Source: CAYMDS01 sp964653195 (GTDB taxonomy: Bacteria > Patescibacteriota > Microgenomatia > Levybacterales > UBA12049). From it: 64,000 nucleotides of DNA. The stretch covers positions 1 through 64,000 of the forward strand of contig CAZZCX010000004.1 of the NCBI GenBank assembly GCA_964653195.1, in the 5' to 3' direction. A program made the translations under genes and the position numbers. Below, one piece after another: positions 1 to 9,143 of this stretch. Position 1 is the stretch's first letter. Each line of letters starts with the position of its first letter. The notes under the pieces are model-generated. The model worked only from the letters and a program-made list of their open reading frames with translations. It had not been told where the DNA came from and did not search any database.

Positions 1-200
1 ATTATATTGTTATATTGTCCAATAGTTTTACGGTTTTTATCCATACCCGGCCATTTCATGCAGTATATAGTTACTCTGTGTCCATTAAGTGCCAATCTGG
101 TACTTATTTCATATATGCGTTTTTCTTTCCCGCCAATGTTATAGGGATATATAGCATCAGATACAATTGCGATATTCAATTTAAAATCTGAGGGTTTCAT
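1..200 (-). CDS. GT4-type glycosyltransferase, N-terminal fragment cut by the window edge
   Basis: Sixty-six residues are visible, starting at the ATG at 200-198 and running off the left edge. The fragment starts MKPSDFKLNIAIVSDAIYP, followed by NIGGKEKRIYEISTRL and GHRVTIYCM. This is the usual opening of a GT-B fold glycosyltransferase of family 4: a first beta strand, a glycine-rich loop, then an AxxLxxxGHxVTxx helix and strand. It lies 15 bp downstream of the GT2 gene on the same strand, so the two probably share a transcript and act on the same cell-surface glycan. The acceptor-binding start is present, but the nucleotide-sugar half is missing from the window, so the donor cannot be predicted. 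Confidence 0.7.
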   Translation of the reverse strand, partial: MKPSDFKLNIAIVSDAIYPYNIGGKEKRIYEISTRLALNGHRVTIYCMKWPGMDKNRKTIGQYNNI

Positions 201-215
201 AAATGGAAAACTATA

Positions 216-989
216 TTATAAGGAGTTATCAAATCCTAAAGTAGGATTTATAGAAGGATTTTTTCTATTCTTTCTCCCTGGCTTCCAGGAAAGATTGATA
301 AAAAAGGTAAATAATATACGAAGTCCGTCACTTATAGACTGAATTTTCGACTCTCCCTCCCTTTGGTCATATGTAATAGGTACCGAATACATCTCAAAAC
401 CTAATTTTTTCATTTTCGTGACCATATCCATCTCTACCTCAAAACCATTTGCCTCCAAATGGGGCATAAGTTTCACTATAACCTCTTTCTTCCATGCATA
501 ATACCCCGATAAAACATCAGTTATATTTGCGCCATAAAATTGTCTGACCAGAAATGTGAAACCCCAGTTTACAATTCTATTTGTAAGTTTTAGCGAATTG
601 GTCTTGGTCTTTCCACCTAACCTCGTACCTACAACTACTTCACAAAATCCGCTCATCAAGGGCTCTATCATTCTTAGAATTTCTCGTGACTTATATGTAT
701 TATCGCCATCAAGCATCACGACATAATCCGAATCGTCACTCACTGCTTTGAAACCGGCAACAATAGCATTTCCTTTTCCTTTGTTTCGTTCTTTTATAAC
801 TGTTACATTATGTTTTCTAGCTACCTTTACTGTATCGTCTGTAGAATTATTATCTATAACTATAGTTTCTGTCTGGAAATTAAGTTTCTCTAAAAGTTCA
901 TAAGGGATAGACGAAAGTACTTTTCCCACGCCTCTTTCTTCATTCATACAGGGAATAATAATAGATAACTTTTTGGGGTTTAGAATCAT
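216..989 (-). CDS. Family 2 glycosyltransferase, dolichol/polyprenyl-phosphate sugar synthase-like
   Basis: 257 residues with a complete GT-A core: SIIIPCMNEE near residue 9, the nucleotide-binding DNNSTDDT near 46, and the metal-binding DGD at about 94-96. The C-terminal stretch QREGESKIQSISDGLRIL is typical of DPM1-like enzymes that move a sugar from a nucleotide donor to polyprenyl phosphate. There is no long C-terminal membrane domain. The start codon overlaps the stop of the upstream DUF1616-like gene (ATGA), which indicates translational coupling. The probable role is making a lipid-linked sugar for envelope glycan or glycoprotein assembly. The exact sugar cannot be read from sequence. 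Confidence 0.85.
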   Translation of the reverse strand: MILNPKKLSIIIPCMNEERGVGKVLSSIPYELLEKLNFQTETIVIDNNSTDDTVKVARKHNVTVIKERNKGKGNAIVAGFKAVSDDSDYVVMLDGDNTYKSREILRMIEPLMSGFCEVVVGTRLGGKTKTNSLKLTNRIVNWGFTFLVRQFYGANITDVLSGYYAWKKEVIVKLMPHLEANGFEVEMDMVTKMKKLGFEMYSVPITYDQREGESKIQSISDGLRILFTFFINLSWKPGRKNRKNPSINPTLGFDNSL

Positions 990-1441
990 ATACTTTCTGC
1001 CTCCATCCAGAAATGAATTACTTGCTTTTTATCAATAAGCTCTACAGTTACTTTCACTCTTCTATCAGTACTAAGAATTTTGAAGCTTTCAACTATTGTT
1101 TTATATTCGTCATGATTTAAATAAAAACTGCCTTCGTCAAGAATTTGTCTTTCTCCATTTTCAGGTTCTATAAAGACTTTGAATGGATATTCCATCGGTG
1201 TATACTCCAAGTTACGTACTGTAAAACTGAAGTCATAAACAGTATTATTTAATGCATTTTTCGGAAGCAGTGTGTGATCTTCAAAATAAAGCTCTGTGAA
1301 TCTCTCAGGATTAGGTTTCAATTTGCCTGCAAAAACTTTTATATCTTTTAGGCTAAAATATATTACGCTTGAGAATAATACTAATATGAGAGGGATAACG
1401 AGAAGAATTAAAATATTTTTACTGAATTTGCCTGCCTGCAT
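986..1441 (-). CDS. Membrane-anchored extracytoplasmic DUF1616-like protein
   Basis: 151 residues: a short basic N-terminus, one hydrophobic segment at about residues 10-30 (ILILLVIPLILVLFSSVIYF), then an outside beta-rich domain. The domain has the pattern TELYF near residue 49, a VYDFSFTVRN strand and FKILSTDRRVKVTVELI, which resembles DUF1616 regions found beside surface glycosylation genes in archaea and CPR bacteria. It is the first gene of a three-gene unit with the GT2 and GT4 genes. An AAAGGG Shine-Dalgarno sits 7 nt before the ATG, and a strong promoter lies upstream. The family assignment is from memory of the pattern and the molecular function is unknown. Confidence 0.6.
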   Translation of the reverse strand: MQAGKFSKNILILLVIPLILVLFSSVIYFSLKDIKVFAGKLKPNPERFTELYFEDHTLLPKNALNNTVYDFSFTVRNLEYTPMEYPFKVFIEPENGERQILDEGSFYLNHDEYKTIVESFKILSTDRRVKVTVELIDKKQVIHFWMEAESI

Positions 1442-1464
1442 AATTTTACCCTTTGAACTAACTA

Positions 1465-1493
1465 AATATACTAGATATAGGACATCTTGTCAA
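1465..1493 (-). promoter_or_regulatory. Sigma70-type promoter for the DUF1616-GT2-GT4 unit
   Basis: On the minus strand TTGACA (1493-1488) is followed after exactly 17 bp by TATATT (1470-1465). Transcription would start about 15-20 nt before the ATG at 1441, leaving room for the AAAGGG ribosome binding site. The -35 box is a perfect consensus. Confidence 0.75.
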
Positions 1494-1876
1494 AGGCAGT
1501 AATTCAATATTTCTTATTGATGAGTTTGTACATTTACAAAAATTATAGGTTATTTTTGAATTTTATGTTAGACACATCGCTATAAATATTTTCCTATTTA
1601 TTCAATTGATTATAACACATATTATTATAAGTTCATACCTATATCTACGTTGCCCATTATACAAAATACTATAAGTCATAAAATAAATGTATATAAACTC
1701 ATACAAATTATTTCAATAGTGGTGTATACTAAATATATAGATAAATAATATATTTAATACCGCTCCTCTAATAATATAGATAACTTGAAAAGCGGTATTT
1801 CGCTTTTCCTCATTGATTCTTAAGCTTAACAGGCAGTATCTGGCAAAAGGATTTAAATCTGGAACTCTCGTCAAAC
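1494..1876. other. AT-rich intergenic region between divergent units
   Basis: No convincing gene in either strand. It holds several TATAAT-like strings, including TATACT at 1725-1730 preceded by TG, which could start the sulP transcript with a leader of about 140 nt. I see no clear terminator or conserved RNA fold. Confidence 0.4.
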
Positions 1877-3706
1877 ATGAAAAAAATTGCAACAACAAGA
1901 CTTATTAGGCATGATATTATAGCCGGCATAACTGTCGCTCTGGTTCTTATACCACAGTCTCTCGCTTATGCACAGCTTGCAGGACTTCCACCTCAATACG
2001 GTTTATACTCAGCTCTAATTCCTACATTTCTAGCTGCGATATTCGGATCAAGCTTATATCTTTCCACTGGTCCCGTCGCCGTACTTTCTCTTATGACTGC
2101 TTCTGTATTATCGCTTTATCATCTACCTGGAACTGTCGAATACATCTCTCTAGCTCTTATCTTAACTTTCATGCTTGGGATATTTCAGATAACTCTTAGT
2201 TTCCTCAAAATCGGAAACGCCATAAGTCTACTTTCTCATCCTGTGATATATGGATTCACGAATGCTGCAGCACTTATTATAGCTTCAACTCAATTACCCA
2301 AACTTTTGGGAATTACTGCTCCAAATTTCGACCATCAGTATCAAATAGTCATCGCCATATTTCAAAAAGCGTACTACGGAATTGAACCCATAACTTTTCT
2401 CATAGGAGTATGGGTATTATTTTCTATAATTTTTTTGCGCATTATAAAAAAAGATTTTCCCTCACTTCTTTTTATCATGATCGGAACTACGTTATTTACT
2501 AGATTCATAGGCTATAGGGGTGCAGTTGTAGGTGATATAACTGCCGGGTTGCCTACATTTACACCACATCTTCTAAGTTCTGAGTTAATTTTTGAGCTAC
2601 TGCCTACTGTAGCGATAATGGGTATAGTGGGATATGCTGAGGCAATATCAATCGCTCAGTATGTAGCAAAAAAAACCAAAACCCGACTCGATCCAAACAA
2701 AGAACTATTCGGTCAGGGTATAGCAAATCTCATGGGTTCTTTTTTCCAAAGTTTCCCAACAAGCGGTTCATTTTCACGGACAGCACTTAATTTTCAAGCA
2801 GGTGCGAGAACAAATTTATCAAGTATCACATCCAGCATAATGGTCTTAATTACTCTTCTTTTTTTCACAAAACTACTTTATTACTTACCCCAAGTTGTAC
2901 TGGCTGCAGTGATATTAATTTCGGTAAGTTCTTTAATAGATATCAAAAAAATTAAATTAATTCTACTCACAAGTAAACCGGATGCATTTGCTGCACTTAT
3001 CACATTTCTCTCCACTTTGTATTTCGCTCCCCATTTAGAACGGGGAATCATTATCGGAGTACTTTTTACAATCGGTTATTACATCTATAAAAATGTGCAT
3101 CCTAGAGTCGTTTTCTTGTCAAAATATAAAGACGGATGGTTTCACGATGCAAATACTTTTAATTTGAGGCGTTGTAAAAATATATCTATTGTGCGCTTTG
3201 ATGGTCAACTTTTTTTCGCAAATGCATCATTTATTGAAGCTATAATTATGAATGACCTTTCGAGATATCCTAAAATTCATAGTATTATTCTTATGACAAA
3301 TGGTGTAAATAGCATCGACTCTACAGGTGAGCACATGCTCTATACTCTTTGGAAAAATTTACACAAAAATGGAAAGACTCTTTATATAAGCAGTTTGAAA
3401 TCACAAGTCAAAGAAGTATTGGATAGAACAGGATTGATAGAAAATATCGGGAAAAATAACATCTTCCCAACACTTGATGATGCGATAAAGTACGTTCTGA
3501 ATTTAAATAAAGGCAATCAGAATCACACTGATACAGATAATTGTCCGCTTGAGAAATATATAATGGCGCAAAACACAATTGGCGAACTACACGTATCCAC
3601 AAAAAACATACTCGGAAGAATATTCAGAAAATTATCACCCGATAAAAAAATACTTGCTCCTCAACTATCTTTTCTACAATCTGAAAAAGACCAAACGATT
3701 AAATAA
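1877..3706 (+). CDS. SulP family anion transporter with STAS domain
   Basis: 609 residues. The N-terminal two thirds is a multi-helix SulP core that begins after a very short cytoplasmic tail: DIIAGITVALVLIPQSLAYA, then GLPPQYGLYSALIP, and STGPVAVLSLM, the signature strings of sulfate permease/SLC26 proteins. FPTSGSFSRTALNFQAG matches the conserved second half of the transport domain. A C-terminal STAS domain spans about residues 435-540 with the usual NSIDSTGEHML loop, followed by a tail of about 70 residues. Substrates in the family include sulfate, bicarbonate and chloride. Bicarbonate would fit the PEP carboxylase nearby, but that is speculation. An in-frame stop upstream and the lack of another ATG support this start. 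Confidence 0.9.
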   Translation: MKKIATTRLIRHDIIAGITVALVLIPQSLAYAQLAGLPPQYGLYSALIPTFLAAIFGSSLYLSTGPVAVLSLMTASVLSLYHLPGTVEYISLALILTFMLGIFQITLSFLKIGNAISLLSHPVIYGFTNAAALIIASTQLPKLLGITAPNFDHQYQIVIAIFQKAYYGIEPITFLIGVWVLFSIIFLRIIKKDFPSLLFIMIGTTLFTRFIGYRGAVVGDITAGLPTFTPHLLSSELIFELLPTVAIMGIVGYAEAISIAQYVAKKTKTRLDPNKELFGQGIANLMGSFFQSFPTSGSFSRTALNFQAGARTNLSSITSSIMVLITLLFFTKLLYYLPQVVLAAVILISVSSLIDIKKIKLILLTSKPDAFAALITFLSTLYFAPHLERGIIIGVLFTIGYYIYKNVHPRVVFLSKYKDGWFHDANTFNLRRCKNISIVRFDGQLFFANASFIEAIIMNDLSRYPKIHSIILMTNGVNSIDSTGEHMLYTLWKNLHKNGKTLYISSLKSQVKEVLDRTGLIENIGKNNIFPTLDDAIKYVLNLNKGNQNHTDTDNCPLEKYIMAQNTIGELHVSTKNILGRIFRKLSPDKKILAPQLSFLQSEKDQTIK

Positions 3707-4129
3707 CTACACCAAACTCAATACCAAAGCCATTGAAATAAGTGACGCAAGTTGATATCCAGTATTGATAGCCATTAGCTTCCAATTTTTTCTTCCAAAT
3801 ATTTCACCTGTCAGCTGAACCGGCATCATAAACCCCAACCACATCCAAAAAGCCGTAGTAAGACCTGTCGCAAGTCTACTGAAACCAAATGAATTCACGG
3901 ATAATGTCATTACATGTGAAAGGGTATACGCAGTTATCAAAGATACCAAAAAACTTAATCCGTATAGTTTGCCCATTTCTTTTTGAGCTTTTTTCAATGA
4001 TTCTGTGGTATATCCAGATAGCTTCATCCAGGGTTTCCCAAGAATAAGTGGACTATAATACAAAAAACCTACTATCATTGAAACTATTCCAGAAAGTAAA
4101 ATTGCAAAATAGTTAATTTCAAAATTCAT
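3707..4129 (-). CDS. DUF1761 family small membrane protein
   Basis: About 140 residues with four hydrophobic segments. FLYYSPLILGKPWMKLSGY near the start and GFMMPVQLTGEIFGRKNWKL in the second half match DUF1761 proteins, whose function is unknown. The frame could begin at a TTG at 4132, but the ATG at 4129 is preferred. A perfect AGGAGG (4144-4139 on the minus strand) precedes it by 9 nt, the strongest Shine-Dalgarno seen outside the arg operon. Its stop directly abuts the stop of the convergent sulP gene with no spacer, so the two mRNAs would overlap at their 3' ends. Confidence 0.75.
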   Translation of the reverse strand: MNFEINYFAILLSGIVSMIVGFLYYSPLILGKPWMKLSGYTTESLKKAQKEMGKLYGLSFLVSLITAYTLSHVMTLSVNSFGFSRLATGLTTAFWMWLGFMMPVQLTGEIFGRKNWKLMAINTGYQLASLISMALVLSLV

Positions 4130-4273
4130 CAAAATTCACCTCCTCTCAATAATTAATTTATATTTAATTCTTAGCTATTGGAAAAACGATTATATATTTT
4201 ATTTATTATTTAATAAATAATGAAGAGTTACAATAGCGTAAAGTGATCGGATTTTGTATACTTATGGGGCGTT

Positions 4274-5707
4274 ATGTCAACCAAAAACAAAATTATAGGG
4301 ACTATGCTTCCTATTTCTTCTCTTTATTCAATAAAAAATCAAAATTATGTAAATGGAATTATAGATGACGGCTTATTATTTATAGATTGGTTAAAAAAAA
4401 CCAATCAACATGCCTGGCAGATACTTCCTATTCATGAAACAGAATATCTAAAAGATACCAGAATCAATAATACTTCACCATATAAAGGATTTGGCATAGG
4501 TATAAATCCTAAGTATGCTTCAAAAAATTATAAACTTCCAAGCGACAAAGAATTAGATAAATTTCGGAAAGAAAATGATTTCTGGCTTTCGGATTATTCG
4601 CTATTTTGTGCATTAAGAGATCATTTCCAAACAGATGACTGGACGAGTTGGCCTGATGATTTTAAAGATTATAAAAAACTAAATATAAATGTGTGGCGTA
4701 ATAAATTAAAAAAAGAAATTTTACAATTTGATTTAATTCAATGGCAGCTGCATAGTGAATATAAAACTCTAAAAGATAAAGCCCGTAAAAACAACATATC
4801 TCTTATCGGTGATATGCAGTTTTATCTACCTTTAAAAAGTCCACTTATCTGGAAGTATAAGCATTTGTTTTTGCTAGATGAAAATGCCTTACCTGATTTC
4901 GTGTCAGGAGTACCATATAAAAAAGGCGTTATGTATGGAAGACAAGTCTGGGGACATCCATTGTATGACTGGCAAGATGATTCCCAAAACTCAGAAATTA
5001 TCTCTATTTTCATTAATAGACTTAAATATCTATCAAATCTTTATGATCTTATCAGATTGGATCACACAAGCGGGTTTTTCCGTTATGGAAAAATAAATAT
5101 ACATAATAAAAATAATGACGCGATGAGTACAGGTCCCGGCAACAAGGCATTAGAAGAAATAATAAACAGCATTGAGAATTCAGACATTCAAATTTTTGCT
5201 GAAGATGCTGGATACGATATAGGGACACTTCCTGATGCACTCAAGAAGTTAGAGATCCCGGGTGTGAGAGTAATACGATGTGCTTATGATGAAGTTAATA
5301 AAAAGTTTAATAATATACATGCAAATATAACTAACTTTCCTCAAAATTCAGTTACATACACAACGACTCATGATACAGAAACTTTGGTGGGATTTCTAGA
5401 GCAATGTAATTCGTCTGAAAGAAAAATACTTGCGGAAAAACTTGGGATAGAATATACAGAAGATTTAAAAAAATACACAACTGAAATGATAAAACTTGCA
5501 ATAAATTGTCCATCACAATTTGTAATAATCCCATTTCAGGACTGGTTTTTCCTGAAAGATAGGATAAATATCCCGGGAACGGAAGAAATAAATAATAGAG
5601 TAAACTGGAAATACAGGATATCTAGCCCTATTGAGGATTTGATAAATCGTCCTGCCTTAGCTGAGTTTCAAACAATTCTGTCAAAACGGGCAAATACATC
5701 TGGGTAA
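4274..5707 (+). CDS. malQ: 4-alpha-glucanotransferase (amylomaltase, GH77)
   Basis: 477 residues, slightly shorter than typical MalQ (about 500). It transfers alpha-1,4-glucan segments between malto-oligosaccharides. Recognised parts are the N-terminal GTMLPISSLYS and the WQILPIHET region (usual WQVLPLGPT). The catalytic GH77 strings also appear: YDLIRLDHTSGF with the nucleophile Asp region, FAEDAGY with the acid/base Glu region, and TTTHDTETLVGF with the transition-state Asp. A TATACT box with preceding TG lies 11 nt before the ATG. The last 80 bp overlap the 3' end of glgP on the opposite strand. With glgP and glgA it forms a glucan storage and mobilisation group. Confidence 0.9.
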   Translation: MSTKNKIIGTMLPISSLYSIKNQNYVNGIIDDGLLFIDWLKKTNQHAWQILPIHETEYLKDTRINNTSPYKGFGIGINPKYASKNYKLPSDKELDKFRKENDFWLSDYSLFCALRDHFQTDDWTSWPDDFKDYKKLNINVWRNKLKKEILQFDLIQWQLHSEYKTLKDKARKNNISLIGDMQFYLPLKSPLIWKYKHLFLLDENALPDFVSGVPYKKGVMYGRQVWGHPLYDWQDDSQNSEIISIFINRLKYLSNLYDLIRLDHTSGFFRYGKINIHNKNNDAMSTGPGNKALEEIINSIENSDIQIFAEDAGYDIGTLPDALKKLEIPGVRVIRCAYDEVNKKFNNIHANITNFPQNSVTYTTTHDTETLVGFLEQCNSSERKILAEKLGIEYTEDLKKYTTEMIKLAINCPSQFVIIPFQDWFFLKDRINIPGTEEINNRVNWKYRISSPIEDLINRPALAEFQTILSKRANTSG

Positions 5708-7430
5708 AATACTCTTTCAGCATTCTCGTTGCGGTGAATTCATTTAAAATCAGCTCCCGTGCGTTTTTCATATTCTCAAGCCATGCCCCAGGAATACCTT
5801 CTCTATTCTTGAAATAATATTCAGGAATAATATTATGCTCAAGAATCTCCATCAGGCTATCGGTAATTCTATTACTATCAAGTATCCAGCCTATCTTATA
5901 AAGCTCTACTTCCGCTACCCATCCGTCTTTCGTGGTACAGGGCAATACTCCATTTAGACATGCTTTCATACCGCTTGTACCGCAAGCTTCAAAGCCGACA
6001 ATAGGTGTATTGAGCCATACGTCTGCTCCACTTGTCATTATTTTCGCAAGATTGATATTGTAATCAGTAAGATAAGTAATATATTCTCCCAATTCAGACT
6101 CCAGAAGTAATCTTATATCATTAAGCATTCCGGCACCTTCACTATCACTTTCATGGGCTGAGCCAGCTAGTACTATACGCACAGGGCGTCTTGAATCCTG
6201 AACAAGTTTAAGTAGTTTTTCTTTATTCTGAAATAACGCCAAAGGTCTTTTATAGGGAACTATTCGTCTACCCCAACCCAACAATAAGTGATTCTCATCC
6301 CAAACTTTTCCTGTCTTCTCCTGAATAATATTCAAAAGAGTCCTTTTATTCTCCTGATGCCGCGTCCATAAATTAATTACATTTTGATTATCAAAATTAT
6401 ATTTATCTATTAAAGCCATTTCCGAATTCTTAACTCTTAATTCTGAATTATGAATTCCTACTCTATCCCATGTATCTAAATGTATTCCATTAGTTACTGA
6501 AATCATAGGATGGTCTGGCCAAATTTCTTCAGCTTTTTTGGCATGGAGCTTACTTACAGCATTTATTCTTGACGCCATGCGCATAGATAGTATAGTCATC
6601 GAAAAGATACTTGAATCCTTTACAAGTCCCAATGGAATTAATTCATTGACAGGTACTTGAAGTTGTGCTGAGTAATCTGAAAGTAGAGCTGAAACCATGT
6701 CATTATTGAAGGTATCATTTCCTGCTGCCAAAAGAGTATGGTTCGTAAAGACAATATGTCGTCTCGCACGGTCTAGCTCATCGTTATATTTTCCTTTGTA
6801 CTCATTCATTTCATGATTTGCCACTTCAAATGCCAGAAGACCTGAATGGCCTTCATTCAGATGATATACACTTGGGTGAATCTTGAGAATTTCAAGCAAT
6901 CTTAATCCGGCAATTCCCAATACAATTTGCTGCTTAAAGCGGGTCTCCTTATTTCCGACATATAGCCTGTCATTTATACCACGGTCAAGCGGATCGTTTT
7001 CATCAATATCCGTATCCAGTAAAAATACTCTTACTGTTTTAATTTGCTTTTCGAAGGCTCTTACTTTCAATTGTCTTCCCTGCATAGGAATAGATATAAT
7101 TACGGGCTGTTTATTTAAATCGACTACCGGTTTAAATCCAAAATCGGGAGGTGCAGATTTAGGCGGATGTTTAAGAAGTGTAGCGTCATTTACCAACTCA
7201 TGATGAAAATACCCTTCTTCATAAAACATACCTATAGCGACCAAAGGAATTCCCTGATCCGCTGCTTCAAGAATTGTATCTGCAGCTAAAACTCCTAGTC
7301 CGCCAGCATAGAGTGGGGAATTATTAATTAGTGCAAACTCTGCGCAGAAATATGCTATAGGGCGAATCTTCAGAAACTCATATTCTTTAGATTTTCTGAA
7401 GTCATCAAACCAATTCTCGTGCTGTTGCAT
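5628..7430 (-). CDS. glgP: Alpha-glucan phosphorylase (GT35, short form)
   Basis: 600 residues, well short of the 800-residue E. coli type, matching the compact phosphorylases of archaea and deep bacteria. It releases glucose-1-phosphate from alpha-1,4-glucan with phosphate and pyridoxal phosphate. Key strings: IAYFCAEFALINNSPLYAGGLGVLAAD near the start, VYHLNEGHSGLL, and the PLP region GTSGMKACLNGVLPCTTKDGW near residue 480. A short simple repeat codes for HNSELRVKNSEMA around 6424-6458 and looks like an insertion. A TATACT box lies exactly 6 nt before the ATG, so the mRNA is probably leaderless. The C-terminal 80 bp overlap malQ. Confidence 0.9.
   Translation of the reverse strand: MQQHENWFDDFRKSKEYEFLKIRPIAYFCAEFALINNSPLYAGGLGVLAADTILEAADQGIPLVAIGMFYEEGYFHHELVNDATLLKHPPKSAPPDFGFKPVVDLNKQPVIISIPMQGRQLKVRAFEKQIKTVRVFLLDTDIDENDPLDRGINDRLYVGNKETRFKQQIVLGIAGLRLLEILKIHPSVYHLNEGHSGLLAFEVANHEMNEYKGKYNDELDRARRHIVFTNHTLLAAGNDTFNNDMVSALLSDYSAQLQVPVNELIPLGLVKDSSIFSMTILSMRMASRINAVSKLHAKKAEEIWPDHPMISVTNGIHLDTWDRVGIHNSELRVKNSEMALIDKYNFDNQNVINLWTRHQENKRTLLNIIQEKTGKVWDENHLLLGWGRRIVPYKRPLALFQNKEKLLKLVQDSRRPVRIVLAGSAHESDSEGAGMLNDIRLLLESELGEYITYLTDYNINLAKIMTSGADVWLNTPIVGFEACGTSGMKACLNGVLPCTTKDGWVAEVELYKIGWILDSNRITDSLMEILEHNIIPEYYFKNREGIPGAWLENMKNARELILNEFTATRMLKEYFTQMYLPVLTELFETQLRQDDLSNPQ
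6424..6458. repeat. Short simple repeat inside glgP
   Basis: A run built from TTAACTCTTAATTCTGAATTATGAATTC-like units. On the coding strand it encodes NSELRVKNSE, a low-complexity peptide seen in many unrelated proteins when such A/T simple repeats enter reading frames. It has no counterpart that I know in the phosphorylase family. Confidence 0.55.
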
Positions 7431-7436
7431 TATTTT

Positions 7437-7442
7437 AGTATA
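7437..7442 (-). promoter_or_regulatory. -10 box of glgP, leaderless spacing
   Basis: TATACT on the minus strand separated from the glgP ATG by exactly 6 nt. A TTTAGA at 17 bp further upstream could be the -35 box. Transcription would start at or next to the A of the ATG. Confidence 0.6.
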
Positions 7443-7478
7443 ACAGGTTTTTGCATCAGTCTAAATGCTATATTTCAT

Positions 7479-9065
7479 TTATATCAGCAAACTAGAGTAC
7501 GCTCGATGCGAAATCGGACGGGTGGCTCGTTTTCTTTCCTCAGAAATATGCTTATACCATTTTTCATATTCCTTTGCTGCTTTCTCCCAGCTGAAATCAC
7601 AACGTAAGCAATTCAAAATTAATTTCTTCCAGAGAAATTTTTGCTTATATATCGTAAGTGCCTCAATTATACTTCCATAAAATGCCCACGAATCATTATT
7701 TGTAAAAGAAAAACCGTTTCCTGTACCTTTTACAGGATCGAAATCCTGGATACTGTCATTAAGGCCTCCAGTACGACGAACGACGGGCACTGCTCCGTAT
7801 CGCATAGCTTCCAACGCAACCAATCCACCAGGTTCATATGAACTTGGTATTAAAAATATATCAGCACCTGAGAATATCTTCCGCGGTAAACGAAAATCAG
7901 CTCTTAAATGTAAACCTAACTGTCTGGGATATAGTTTTTGTAATTCAACTAATTTGGTTCTATATGTATCATCTCCACTGCCTAGAATTATCACTTGAAG
8001 ATCAGGACGCTGCATTAATAAATTTGGTAAAACGTGAAGTAAAATATCAACTCCCTTTTGCCTCCATAGTCTACCTGCAAAAGCTAAAAGAGGAGCATCA
8101 ATATTTACAGGAAGTAAAAATAATTTTTGCAATTCAATTTTATTTATTTTTCTTGCTTTTTCAAAAGTCTTTTCTGTAAATCTTGCTTTAATAATCGGAT
8201 CTGTAGAAGGATTAAATTCATCAGTATCAAGTCCGTTCAATATTCCTATAAGCTTGCCTTTAACTTTTTCTAAAGCATCATCCAATCCTTCAGCATATTC
8301 TGAAGTCAATACTTCAATTGCATGGGATGGACTTACTGTATTTATAGCATCAGCATAAAGTAAACCACGTCGCAATGCATTATGTTTTTGAAAACTTCTC
8401 GAGAGAATTGGCGATAAATCTGTAGTGCCATCATCAAAATCTTCTTTCTTTGCAAAACGGTAATCATAATTTCCCTGAAATGCGAAATTGTGTACTGTTA
8501 AAACAATCGCAGTCTTTGCGAAAATATGTCTGTATCTTTTATCACGACGTGCCATACCGATAAGATATGCTGTATGCCAATCGTTACAATGAATCACATC
8601 AGGCCACCATTTATCTTTATCGCCTTTATTATCTAAATACAGTTGATATAACCACTCTAAGCATCCTTTAGATAACAATGCAAACCTAACATGATCATCC
8701 ATATACCCGAATACGTTTGCACGCAACTCATAATATTCCCGATTTTCTAAAAAATATGCATGAATGCTGCGTTTTCTATTGATATACGTTTTGACATTGC
8801 AAATAAGATAATCCTTTCTATCTTGTTTCAATTGAATATCGGTTGCATTGTTTACTAAAGGTACCTTTAATCCCTTGATCGACAATTTCATTTTCCAGGA
8901 TTTTCCATGTAAAGGATCAGAATCCATTTTCCCGTATTTTGGTGTAAAAATCCGTACATCATTTCCCATACGCGATAACATTCGAGGTAAAAAATACATG
9001 ACTTGCGATAAACCACCAACGGAGACGAAAGGGGCTACTTCAGCGCATACAAACAAGATATTCAC
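7479..9065 (-). CDS. glgA: Glycogen synthase (GT5)
   Basis: 528 residues from the GTG at 9065. The product then starts MNILFVCAEVAPFVSVGGL, the classic GlgA N-terminus with a GGL loop for ADP/UDP-glucose. Further strings: DVIHCNDWHTAYL, VLTVHNFAFQG, INTVSPSHAIE, FAGRLWRQKGVDIL, and the C-terminal PSSYEPGGLVALEAMRYG with the GT-B nucleotide-sugar Glu. It elongates alpha-1,4-glucan. A longer frame opens at a TTG at 9083 with GGAG 6 nt before it. The GTG is preferred because TACAAT stands 6 nt before it, as at other starts here, and because it matches the family N-terminus. No glgC is present, so the donor nucleotide is uncertain. Confidence 0.88.
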   Translation of the reverse strand: MNILFVCAEVAPFVSVGGLSQVMYFLPRMLSRMGNDVRIFTPKYGKMDSDPLHGKSWKMKLSIKGLKVPLVNNATDIQLKQDRKDYLICNVKTYINRKRSIHAYFLENREYYELRANVFGYMDDHVRFALLSKGCLEWLYQLYLDNKGDKDKWWPDVIHCNDWHTAYLIGMARRDKRYRHIFAKTAIVLTVHNFAFQGNYDYRFAKKEDFDDGTTDLSPILSRSFQKHNALRRGLLYADAINTVSPSHAIEVLTSEYAEGLDDALEKVKGKLIGILNGLDTDEFNPSTDPIIKARFTEKTFEKARKINKIELQKLFLLPVNIDAPLLAFAGRLWRQKGVDILLHVLPNLLMQRPDLQVIILGSGDDTYRTKLVELQKLYPRQLGLHLRADFRLPRKIFSGADIFLIPSSYEPGGLVALEAMRYGAVPVVRRTGGLNDSIQDFDPVKGTGNGFSFTNNDSWAFYGSIIEALTIYKQKFLWKKLILNCLRCDFSWEKAAKEYEKWYKHISEERKRATRPISHRAYSSLLI

Positions 9066-9071
9066 GCCTGT

Positions 9072-9077
9072 ATTGTA
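9072..9077 (-). promoter_or_regulatory. -10 box of glgA, leaderless spacing
   Basis: TACAAT on the minus strand, exactly 6 nt before the GTG at 9065. The -35 region is poor. If used, the TTG at 9083 would not be in the transcript, which decides the start in favour of the GTG. Confidence 0.5.
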
Positions 9078-9143
9078 ACACAAAACTAGCTCCAGTTGAG
9101 CACCAAATTAATAATTTTTTTTTGTAATTTATTTTTTAAGTTT

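Noticed and set aside
1713..1898. Minus-strand frame opposite the start of sulP
   Set aside because: It lies over a promoter-rich AT region and the sulP N-terminus, and its translation has no protein-like pattern.
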